DNA of 7,211 bases from Pseudomonadota bacterium (GTDB taxonomy: Bacteria; Pseudomonadota; Gammaproteobacteria; Steroidobacterales; Steroidobacteraceae): assembly GCA_947454665.1 (NCBI GenBank), contig CANGMU010000116.1:1-7211 (forward strand), written 5' to 3'. The notes beneath the pieces were generated by a model that saw only the letters and a list, made by a program, of their open reading frames with translations, made no database searches and was not told the DNA's origin. This document shows positions 1-6,181 of this stretch, in pieces. Numbering within the stretch: position 1 is the first letter of the stretch; each line of letters begins with the position of its first letter. The position numbers and the translations under genes are program-made.

Positions 1-103
1 GGTGACCGATGTCGGACGCGACCTCGTAACGGTCGCGCGGCAGGCGCTCGAGGCCCTTGGTGCTGATGTTGTTCAGCGTCAGGATACGGAAAGGATCAGC
101 CAT
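1..103 (-). CDS. serA: 3-phosphoglycerate dehydrogenase SerA, N-terminal fragment (cut by window edge)
   Basis: Reading leftward from the ATG at 103-101, 34 codons remain before the window ends. The peptide begins MADPFRILTLNNIS and continues KGLERLPRDRYEVASDIG, which resembles the N-terminus of proteobacterial phosphoglycerate dehydrogenases, where this segment starts the substrate-binding domain. The enzyme oxidises 3-phosphoglycerate to 3-phosphohydroxypyruvate in the cytosol, the step just before SerC. The ATG overlaps the serC stop in the 8-base string ATGGCTGA, which suggests translational coupling. A GGAG sits about 13 bases upstream, rather far for a strong ribosome site. The NAD-binding and catalytic residues lie outside the window, so the identification rests on the N-terminal resemblance and on pathway logic. 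In Pseudomonas the gene after serC is pheA instead; this peptide does not look like chorismate mutase. Confidence 0.75.
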   Translation of the reverse strand, partial: MADPFRILTLNNISTKGLERLPRDRYEVASDIGH

Positions 104-1178
104 GGCGGCGCTGGAACTCCTGCATGAAGGCGATCAGGGCATCGACGCCCTCGGGCGGCATTGCATTGTAGATGCTGGCACGCATGCCACCGACGGAACG
201 GTGGCCTTCGAGGTTGGTGAGGCCCGCCGCGTGGGATTCGGCAAGGAAGGTCTTGTCGAGCTCGGGCTTGGCGAGGGTGAACGGCACGTTCATCCAGGAG
301 CGGCAGCCCTTGTCGACCGGATTGGCATAGAAGCCCGAAACGTCGATCGCGGCATACAGCTTCTCGGCCTTTGCCCGGTTGCGCTCTGCGATCGCGGACA
401 GGCCACCCTGCTGCTTGAGCCACTTGAACACGAGGCCGGCGATATACCAGCCAAAGGTCGGCGGTGTGTTGGACATGGAGTCCGTCGCCGCCATTTCCTT
501 GTAATTCCAGATCGAGGGCGTACCGGGACGCGCCTTGCCGATCAGGTCTTCGCGGACGATGACGATGCACAGGCCCGAGGGGCCGATGTTCTTCTGGGCG
601 CCCGCATAGATCAGGCCGAACTTCGAGACATCCACCGGCCGCGACAGGATCGAGGATGAGAAGTCCGCGACCAGCGGCGTGGCGCCCACATCCGGCACGA
701 AGGGAAACTCGACGCCACCGATCGTTTCATTCGGCGTGTAGTGCAGGTAGGCGGCATCCGCGCTGCGCGTCCACGTGGAAGCGGCAGGCACGCTGCTGTA
801 GTTCGTGGCACCACTGTCGGCGGCGACGTTCACCTTGGCGCAGTAGGCCTTGGCTTCGGTGATGGCCTTCTTGGACCAGTTGCCCGTGTTCACGTAATCG
901 ACGGCGGAATCCGCTGTCGCAAGGTTCATCGGGATGGCGGCGAACTGGCCCGAGGCGCCGCCCTGCAGGAACAGCACCTTGTAATTCGCCGGAATCGCCA
1001 TGAGTTCGCGCAGATCGGCTTCGGCTTCGGCCGCCACGCCGATGAAGGCCTTGCTGCGGTGGCTTATCTCCATGACGGACATGCCGGAGCTGCGCCAATC
1101 GGTCAGTTCGGACTGGGCTTGCTGGAGGACTTCGAGCGGAAGGGTCGCGGGACCCGCAGCGAAATTGAAGACGCGCAA
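96..1178 (-). CDS. serC: phosphoserine aminotransferase SerC
   Basis: SerC is a PLP enzyme that converts 3-phosphohydroxypyruvate and glutamate to phosphoserine and 2-oxoglutarate; it can also act in pyridoxal phosphate synthesis. The product has 360 residues when started at the TTG (E. coli SerC has 362). Visible motifs are RVFNFAAGPATLP at the N-terminus, QGGASGQFAAIPMNL at 72-86, the PLP-lysine motif YAGAQKNIGPSG with Lys196, and GHRSVGGMRASIYNAMP at 325-341. The frame stays open to a GTG at 1238, adding 20 residues (PLLESTARYPSLPVTG and so on) unlike any SerC. I prefer the TTG because SerC proteins normally begin with M-x-V/I-F-N-F and because an extended -10 at 1223-1231 would start transcription downstream of the GTG. 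The Shine-Dalgarno is weak for either start (AGG about 10 bases before TTG). The stop overlaps the start of serA by 8 bases. Confidence 0.95.
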   Translation of the reverse strand: MRVFNFAAGPATLPLEVLQQAQSELTDWRSSGMSVMEISHRSKAFIGVAAEAEADLRELMAIPANYKVLFLQGGASGQFAAIPMNLATADSAVDYVNTGNWSKKAITEAKAYCAKVNVAADSGATNYSSVPAASTWTRSADAAYLHYTPNETIGGVEFPFVPDVGATPLVADFSSSILSRPVDVSKFGLIYAGAQKNIGPSGLCIVIVREDLIGKARPGTPSIWNYKEMAATDSMSNTPPTFGWYIAGLVFKWLKQQGGLSAIAERNRAKAEKLYAAIDVSGFYANPVDKGCRSWMNVPFTLAKPELDKTFLAESHAAGLTNLEGHRSVGGMRASIYNAMPPEGVDALIAFMQEFQRRHG

Positions 1179-1222
1179 GAGGGGTGTACCTGTGACAGGA
1201 AGCGAGGGATATCGAGCCGTGG

Positions 1223-1231
1223 ATTCTAGCA
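1223..1231 (-). promoter_or_regulatory. Putative extended -10 promoter of serC(-serA)
   Basis: The minus strand reads TGCTAGAAT, a TGn extension followed directly by TAGAAT, one mismatch from TATAAT. No good -35 lies 16-18 bases upstream, which is tolerated by extended -10 promoters. Transcription would begin near 1216, leaving a leader of about 38 bases before the TTG start of serC. The gyrA promoter candidate has the same TGnTAGAAT pattern. This is a sequence match only. Confidence 0.5.
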
Positions 1232-1248
1232 AAGGCACTTATGCAAAT

Positions 1249-1273
1249 CGGTCATGAGGCGCCGATGACGCCG
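1249..1273 (-). terminator. Weak hairpin between gyrA and serC
   Basis: On the minus strand CGGCGTCAT can pair with ATGACCG (7 pairs, one 2-base bulge, 9-base loop), about 25 bases after the gyrA stop. It is followed by ATTTGCAT rather than a clear U tract, so it could be a weak attenuator between gyrA and the serC promoter but is not a convincing intrinsic terminator. No stronger candidate is present in the 119-base gap. Confidence 0.2.
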
Positions 1274-1297
1274 CCCCCCCTGACCCACCCCGTCGAC

Positions 1298-3919
1298 TCA
1301 GACCGACGCGTCGCCAGCCTCGACTGCAGCGCCGTCCGCAGCAGGTGCATCACCCACGACCTCATCGACGCCTAACTCGACCTCGTCACCGAGGCTCTCG
1401 ACGCGCTCGATGGCAATCAGCCGATCCCCGTCGTCCAGGCGGATCAGGCGCACGCCCTGCGTGTTGCGACCGACAATCGACACGTCCTTGACGGGCGTGC
1501 GGACCAGCGTGCCGTTCGAGCTGATCAGCATCAACTCATGGCCCGGGCCGACCTGCAGCGCTGCGACCATGGCACCGTTGCGCTCACTGACTTGTTGCGC
1601 GATGACGCCCTGGCCGCCCCGACCATGCGGCGGGAAGTCCTCGAGCGGCGTGAGCTTGCCGTAGCCGTTCTCGGATGCCGTGAGCACATGGCCATCGCCC
1701 ACGACGATCAGGGCGATCAGCCGCTGTTCGTCGGCGAGCTTGATGCCGCGCACGCCGGTGGAGTCGCGACCCATCGCACGCACTTCCTCTTCATGGAAGC
1801 GGATGACCTTGCCACCGCTGCTGAACAGCATGATTTCGCGCTGACCGTCCGTCAGGCCGACGCCCACCAGGCGGTCGTCGTCACGCAGGTCGACGGCGAT
1901 GATGCCGTTGCTCCGAGGGCGCGAGAACGCCGACAGCGGCGTCTTCTTGACCGTGCCGTGGCTGGTCGCCATGAACACGAAGTGGTCTTCGTCGTACTGC
2001 TTGACCGGCAGCACGGCATTGATGCGCTCGCCGTCCTGCAATGGAAGCAGGTTGACGATCGGCTTGCCGCGCGAGTTCCGACCCGCCTGCGGCAGCTGGT
2101 AGACCTTGAGCCAGTACACCTGCCCACGGTTCGAGAAGCACAGCAACGTATCGTGCGTGTGCGCGACGAAGAGCTTCTCGATGAAGTCCTCGTCCTTGAT
2201 CGACGTGGCCGCCTTGCCGCGGCCACCACGGCGCTGGGCCTGGTAGTCCGACACAGGCTGCGACTTGGCATAGCCCGCATGTGACAGCGTGACCACGACA
2301 TCCTGCGGCTCGATCAGGTCTTCGGTCGTCAGGTTCGAATGATCGATGACGATCTCGGTCCGACGGGCGTCGCCGAACTGGTCGCGGATCTCGAGGAGTT
2401 CATCGCGCACGACCTGCGTCAGGCGTTCCGGCCGCGCGAGGATGTCCGTCAGGTCGCCGATGACGCCCAGCAGGTTCTGGTACTCATCGATGATCTTGTC
2501 CTGCTCCAGCCCGGTCAGCCGGTTCAGGCGCATGTCCAGGATGGCCTGCGCCTGGGCCTCGCTGAGGCGATAGCCGGCCGACTGCATGCCGTATTCCGCG
2601 GCAAGACCATCAGGGCGCGAATTCACCGCACCGGCGCGCTCGAGCATCGCAGGCACCGCACCGCCCTGCCACAGGCGCGACACGAGGGCCGCACGGGCTT
2701 CGGCCGGCGCCGGCGAGGCCTTGATCAGCGCAATCACTTCGTCGATGTTCGCGAGCGCGACCGCCAGGCCTTCCAGCACGTGGGCGCGTTCACGCGCCTT
2801 GCGCAGGTCGTAGAGCGTCCGGCGGGTCACCACTTCGCGGCGATGGCGGATGAAGGCGTCCAGCATCTCCTTCAGCGACATCAGCTTCGGCTGACCGTCC
2901 TGCAGGGCGACCATGTTGATGCCGAAGACTGTTTCGAGCGGCGTCTGGGCGTACAGGTTGTTGAGAACGATCTCGGCAACTTCGCCGCGCTTGAGCTCGA
3001 TGACGACGCGCATGCCGTCCTTGTCGGACTCGTCGCGCAGGCCGTCGGAAGCAATGCCCTCGATCTGCTTGTCGCGGACCAAGTCGGCGATGCGCTCGAT
3101 GAGACGCGCCTTGTTCACCTGGTAGGGCAGCTCGGTGATGATGATCGCCTGGCGATCACCCTTGCCGACGTCTTCGAAATGTGTGCGCCCGCGGATCGAC
3201 AGGCGGCCACGGCCGGTGCGGTAGGCGGTGACGATTTCTTGCGCGCCGTTGATGATGCCGGCCGTCGGGAAGTCCGGGCCCGGCACGTGCTGCATCAGTC
3301 CCGCGAGCGTGATCTCGGGGTCTTCGATGACGGCCAGCAGCGCGTTGATGATTTCCGTGAGGTTGTGCGGCGGGATGTTGGTCGCCATACCGACCGCGAT
3401 ACCCGACGCGCCATTGACCAGCAGGTTCGGGATTCGCGCCGGCAGGACGGCCGGTTCCTGCTCGGATTCGTCGTAGTTCGGCACGAAATCGACGGTCTCT
3501 TTGTCGATGTCGGCGAGCAATTCACTCGCGAGGCGCGACATGCGCACCTCGGTGTAGCGCATGGCAGCCGGCATGTCGCCGTCGACCGAGCCGAAATTGC
3601 CCTGGCCGTCGACGAGCATATAGCGCATCGAGAACGGCTGGGCCATGCGGACAATCGCGTCGTAGACCGCCGAATCGCCGTGCGGGTGGTACTTGCCGAT
3701 GACGTCGCCGACGACGCGGGCGGACTTCTTGTAGGGCTTGTTGTAGTCGTTGCCGAGCTCGCGCATCGCGTACAGCGAGCGACGATGCACAGGCTTCAGG
3801 CCATCACGGGCGTCGGGGAGCGCTCGGCCAACGATCACGCTCATCGCGTAATCGAGGTAGGACTGCCGCATCTCGTCTTCGAGGTTGACCGGCAGGATTT
3901 CCCGGGCGATTTCCGTCAT
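1298..3919 (-). CDS. gyrA: DNA gyrase subunit A
   Basis: GyrA is the breakage-reunion subunit of DNA gyrase; with GyrB it introduces negative supercoils using ATP. The 873-residue product is full length (E. coli 875). The N-terminal winged-helix and tower region carries the active-site pair Arg121-Tyr122 within AAMRYTEVRM, at the same residue numbers as in E. coli. The quinolone-resistance region reads YHPHGDSAVYD with Ser83 and Asp87, the sensitive-type residues. A coiled-coil segment lies around 360-520. The C-terminal DNA-wrapping beta-pinwheel starts near 530 and contains the GyrA box QRRGGRG at 562-568, which marks gyrase rather than topoisomerase IV. The last 30 or so residues form an acidic, alanine- and valine-rich tail, a feature known to tune supercoiling in E. 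coli. The ATG start gives the expected MTEIAREILPVNLEDEM terminus, but no Shine-Dalgarno precedes it. Confidence 0.99.
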   Translation of the reverse strand: MTEIAREILPVNLEDEMRQSYLDYAMSVIVGRALPDARDGLKPVHRRSLYAMRELGNDYNKPYKKSARVVGDVIGKYHPHGDSAVYDAIVRMAQPFSMRYMLVDGQGNFGSVDGDMPAAMRYTEVRMSRLASELLADIDKETVDFVPNYDESEQEPAVLPARIPNLLVNGASGIAVGMATNIPPHNLTEIINALLAVIEDPEITLAGLMQHVPGPDFPTAGIINGAQEIVTAYRTGRGRLSIRGRTHFEDVGKGDRQAIIITELPYQVNKARLIERIADLVRDKQIEGIASDGLRDESDKDGMRVVIELKRGEVAEIVLNNLYAQTPLETVFGINMVALQDGQPKLMSLKEMLDAFIRHRREVVTRRTLYDLRKARERAHVLEGLAVALANIDEVIALIKASPAPAEARAALVSRLWQGGAVPAMLERAGAVNSRPDGLAAEYGMQSAGYRLSEAQAQAILDMRLNRLTGLEQDKIIDEYQNLLGVIGDLTDILARPERLTQVVRDELLEIRDQFGDARRTEIVIDHSNLTTEDLIEPQDVVVTLSHAGYAKSQPVSDYQAQRRGGRGKAATSIKDEDFIEKLFVAHTHDTLLCFSNRGQVYWLKVYQLPQAGRNSRGKPIVNLLPLQDGERINAVLPVKQYDEDHFVFMATSHGTVKKTPLSAFSRPRSNGIIAVDLRDDDRLVGVGLTDGQREIMLFSSGGKVIRFHEEEVRAMGRDSTGVRGIKLADEQRLIALIVVGDGHVLTASENGYGKLTPLEDFPPHGRGGQGVIAQQVSERNGAMVAALQVGPGHELMLISSNGTLVRTPVKDVSIVGRNTQGVRLIRLDDGDRLIAIERVESLGDEVELGVDEVVGDAPAADGAAVEAGDASV

Positions 3920-3946
3920 GTCGGAGGGGTGCCAAAAAAGAAGGCA

Positions 3947-3955
3947 ATTCTATCA
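3947..3955 (-). promoter_or_regulatory. Putative extended -10 promoter of gyrA
   Basis: The minus strand reads TGATAGAAT, again TGn plus TAGAAT, with no recognisable -35 at 17 bases. Initiation about 7 bases downstream would give a leader of roughly 20 bases that is pyrimidine-rich (CTTCTTTTTT) and lacks a Shine-Dalgarno before the gyrA ATG. An extended -10 fits a gyrase promoter, since such promoters are often supercoiling-sensitive, but that sensitivity is inference. Confidence 0.5.
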
Positions 3956-4009
3956 CAGCGGACCCCATGGAGCCCTTTCCTGCGAGTGCCTGAGCCTGCG
4001 CCCTGCGGC

Positions 4010-4015
4010 TATACT
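4010..4015 (+). promoter_or_regulatory. Putative -10 box of ubiG, placing +1 at the start codon
   Basis: TATACT matches TATAAT at five of six positions and is followed by exactly seven bases (CCCGCTC) before the GTG of ubiG. Initiation at the usual distance would begin at or within a base of the start codon, giving a leaderless transcript. No Shine-Dalgarno exists upstream of this GTG, which agrees with that. There is no good -35 and no TGn extension, so the call is tentative. Confidence 0.35.
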
Positions 4016-4022
4016 CCCGCTC

Positions 4023-4736
4023 GTGAATCACAACGCCGCCGACCCCGCCGAAATCGCCAAGTTCGACGCCCTCGCGCACCGCTTCTGGGATGAGTCTGGC
4101 GAGTTCAAACCCCTGCACCGGCTGAACCCGGTCCGGGCCGCTTACATCGCGGACCGTGCTGCGCCGCTGGCAGGCCACCGCGTGCTCGACGTGGGCTGTG
4201 GCGGCGGCCTGCTGGCCGAAGCCCTCTGCCGCGCCGGCGCGCAGGTCACCGCCGTGGACCGCGCTCCGACCATGATCGAAGTGGCGAGGCTCCACGCGGC
4301 CGAAGCGGGCCTGTCGATCGACTACCGCGTGACCGACGCCCTGCAACTGCGGGACGACCCGGCCGAGCGCTTCGATGTCGTCTGCTGCATGGAAATGCTC
4401 GAGCACGTGCCGGATCCGGCCGCTATGGTCGCCGCCCTGGCCAGCCTCGTGAAGCCGGGCGGCAGCCTCTTCGTCTCGACGATCAACCGCAACGCGAAGG
4501 CTTTTGCCACGGCCATTGTCGGGGCTGAATACCTGCTGCGGCTGCTGCCGCGCGGCACCCATGAATACGCCCGTTTCATCCGTCCCGCGGAGCTGGCCAG
4601 CCATGCTCGCGAAGCGGGTTTCGACGTCGTGGACCTCGCCGGTCTCGATTACGAACCCTTCAGCGGTCGCTGCCGGCGCACGACAGATGTAAGCGTCAAC
4701 TACATGGCCCATTTGCGCGCCGCAGGCGCGCCATGA
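4023..4736 (+). CDS. ubiG: Ubiquinone biosynthesis O-methyltransferase UbiG
   Basis: UbiG performs both O-methylations of ubiquinone biosynthesis using S-adenosylmethionine, at the inner face of the membrane. The 237-residue product matches the family length (E. coli 240). The N-terminal FDALAHRFWDESGEFKPLH (14-32) is the UbiG signature. The class I methyltransferase fold follows: SAM motif VLDVGCGGG at 54-62, acidic Asp79 after strand 2, MEMLEHVPDP at 123-132, KPGG at 144-147 and STINRN at 152-157. The segment at about 159-191, rich in hydrophobic and basic residues, corresponds to the membrane-lipid-binding insertion known in E. coli UbiG. The GTG at 4023 gives the family N-terminus; the frame stays open upstream only across the opposite-strand gyrA. 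It heads a plus-strand unit, overlapping the next gene by ATGA, and is divergent from gyrA. Its presence implies a ubiquinone-based respiratory chain. Confidence 0.97.
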   Translation: MNHNAADPAEIAKFDALAHRFWDESGEFKPLHRLNPVRAAYIADRAAPLAGHRVLDVGCGGGLLAEALCRAGAQVTAVDRAPTMIEVARLHAAEAGLSIDYRVTDALQLRDDPAERFDVVCCMEMLEHVPDPAAMVAALASLVKPGGSLFVSTINRNAKAFATAIVGAEYLLRLLPRGTHEYARFIRPAELASHAREAGFDVVDLAGLDYEPFSGRCRRTTDVSVNYMAHLRAAGAP

Positions 4737-5407
4737 GTCCACACGCCATCGAGGCGGTTCTTTTCGACCTGGACGGCACGCTGATCGACACTGCCCCGGA
4801 TCTCACCGGCGCGCTCGATGAGCTGATGGCCGAGAACGGCCTGTCGCCCCTGCCCTACGACCTCACTCGCGGCTATGCCTCGCACGGCTCGAACGGCCTC
4901 GTGCGGCTGGGTTTCCCGGGCATCGAAGGCGATGCGCTCGAGTCCCTGCGGGCCCGTTTCCTCGATCTCTATGCAGCGCGTCTCGACCGCGAATCACGGC
5001 TGTTCGCCGGATGCGAAACGCTGCTGGCGGCGCTGGAGCGGGGCGGTCGCCGCTGGGGCATCGTCACCAACAAGCCGGCCTTCCTGACCACGCCGCTCGT
5101 GGCGGCGCTGGGACTCGACCGCCGCGCCGGCTGCGTGATCTCCGGCGACACCCTGCCGGAGCGCAAACCGCACCCTGCACCGCTGCTGCATGCGGCCGCC
5201 CTGATCGGCATCGATCCGGCGCACTGCCTCTACATCGGCGATGCAGAGCGCGACATCCAGTCGGCCCGTGCCGCGGGCATGCCGGTCATCGTCGCGCGAT
5301 ATGGCTATCTCGGTCCCGACGATGATCCGCAGGCCTGGCAGGCCGATGGCGCCGTCGATGACCCGCGCGACGTACTGGCCTGGCTCGGCCTCACGCGCGA
5401 CTCCTGA
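4733..5407 (+). CDS. mupP: HAD phosphatase, probable N-acetylmuramic acid 6-phosphate phosphatase MupP (Gph-like)
   Basis: This 224-residue cytosolic phosphatase belongs to HAD subfamily IA. Motif I is FDLDGTLIDT with nucleophile Asp12 and acid/base Asp14; a helical cap spans roughly 18-90; motif II is VTNKP with Thr112; motif III is Lys145 in ERKPHP; motif IV is YIGDAERD with Asp170 and Asp174. All catalytic residues are present. Homology searches often name such proteins phosphoglycolate phosphatase (Gph). I favour MupP, the MurNAc-6-phosphate phosphatase of cell-wall recycling, because in Pseudomonas mupP sits between ubiG and a yciK-type dehydrogenase exactly as here, and because the C-terminal RYGYLGPDDDPQAWQADGAV pattern resembles what I recall of MupP. 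MupP bypasses de novo UDP-MurNAc synthesis and so contributes to intrinsic fosfomycin tolerance. The ATG overlaps the ubiG stop as ATGA, indicating coupling. The family is certain; the substrate is inferred. Confidence 0.9.
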   Translation: MSPHAIEAVLFDLDGTLIDTAPDLTGALDELMAENGLSPLPYDLTRGYASHGSNGLVRLGFPGIEGDALESLRARFLDLYAARLDRESRLFAGCETLLAALERGGRRWGIVTNKPAFLTTPLVAALGLDRRAGCVISGDTLPERKPHPAPLLHAAALIGIDPAHCLYIGDAERDIQSARAAGMPVIVARYGYLGPDDDPQAWQADGAVDDPRDVLAWLGLTRDS

Positions 5408-5427
5408 ACCTTCCGGACGACAGACCC

Positions 5428-6177
5428 ATGACAGAGTCCCGACTCCCGGCGCCGCGTCCGAATGAACTCCACGGCCGCGTCGTCCTCGTGACCGGCGCCG
5501 GCGACGGCATCGGGCGCGCAGTGGCGCTCGCCGCGGCCGCCCACGGCGCGCAGGTCATCCTCGTCGGCAAGACCGTCAAGAAACTGCAGGCCGTGCACCA
5601 GGAAATCATCGCTGCGCACGGCGACGCGGCGCTCATCGCTCCGCTCGACCTCGAGAAGGCACTCGCGAAGGACTACGACACGCTGGCTGCGGCGCTGATG
5701 GAGCGCTACGGACGGCTCGACGGGCTGGTGCACTGCGCCGGCATCCTCGGCACGCTCACGCCTGCGGACCATTACGACATCCCCACCTGGTGCAAGGTGC
5801 TGCACGTGAACCTCACGGCCGCCTTCGTGCTGACACAGGTGCTGTTGCCGGCACTGCGCATCTCCAGCGATGCGTCGGTCGTGTTCTCGACCAGCAGCGT
5901 GGGCCGCAAGGGCCGCGCCTACTGGGGTGCCTATTCGGTGTCGAAGTTCGGCATCGAGGGCCTGACGCAGGTGCTGGCAGACGAGATGCGGGGTTCGGCG
6001 CCGGTGCGCGTGAACGCGCTGAACCCGGGTGCGACGCGCACGCGGATGCGGCGTCAGGCCTTCCCGTCGGAGAACGCAGAACTGCTGGCGACGCCGGAAC
6101 AGGTCGCACCGGCCTATATCGCTTTGCTGGGTCCCTCGACGGCCACACTGAGTGGCCAGTCCTTGGACGCGCAGTAG
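5428..6177 (+). CDS. yciK: YciK-type short-chain dehydrogenase/reductase
   Basis: A 249-residue classical SDR oxidoreductase of unknown substrate. The nucleotide-binding motif TGAGDGIG is at 22-29, and the catalytic residues are Ser156 in STSSVGRKG, Tyr169 and Lys173 in YSVSK. The usual NNAG motif reads HCAG (102-105), a mild departure. YciK-specific stretches are easy to see: SSVGRKGRAYWGAYSVSKFG, QVLADE, NPGATRTRMRRQAFPSE and a C-terminal SLDAQ that aligns with the FDAQ of E. coli YciK, which then runs a few residues longer. It starts 20 bases after mupP with only a weak GGA-type ribosome site about 12 bases before the ATG, so it is probably the third gene of the ubiG unit. Pseudomonas also has an SDR after mupP, and E. 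coli keeps yciK near rluB, as here. No in vivo role is known to me. Confidence 0.95.
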   Translation: MTESRLPAPRPNELHGRVVLVTGAGDGIGRAVALAAAAHGAQVILVGKTVKKLQAVHQEIIAAHGDAALIAPLDLEKALAKDYDTLAAALMERYGRLDGLVHCAGILGTLTPADHYDIPTWCKVLHVNLTAAFVLTQVLLPALRISSDASVVFSTSSVGRKGRAYWGAYSVSKFGIEGLTQVLADEMRGSAPVRVNALNPGATRTRMRRQAFPSENAELLATPEQVAPAYIALLGPSTATLSGQSLDAQ

Positions 6178-6181
6178 CGCG

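Noticed and set aside
3921..3928. GGAGGGG on the plus strand just before gyrA as a ribosome site
   Set aside because: No plus-strand start codon lies at a suitable distance; it is simply the complement of the gyrA leader.
3885..4022. 46-codon upstream extension of ubiG
   Set aside because: It would run through the gyrA promoter and start, adds no UbiG-like sequence, and the GTG at 4023 gives the normal length.
2339..4093. 584-codon open frame on the plus strand opposite gyrA
   Set aside because: It mirrors the gyrA codon pattern in a G+C-rich gene, has composition rich in Arg, Asp, Val and His without a recognisable domain, and gyrA on the other strand is unmistakable.
3804..4742. 312-codon minus-strand open frame covering ubiG and the gyrA 5' end
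   Set aside because: It lies opposite the clear ubiG reading frame, crosses both promoter candidates and shows no family motif.
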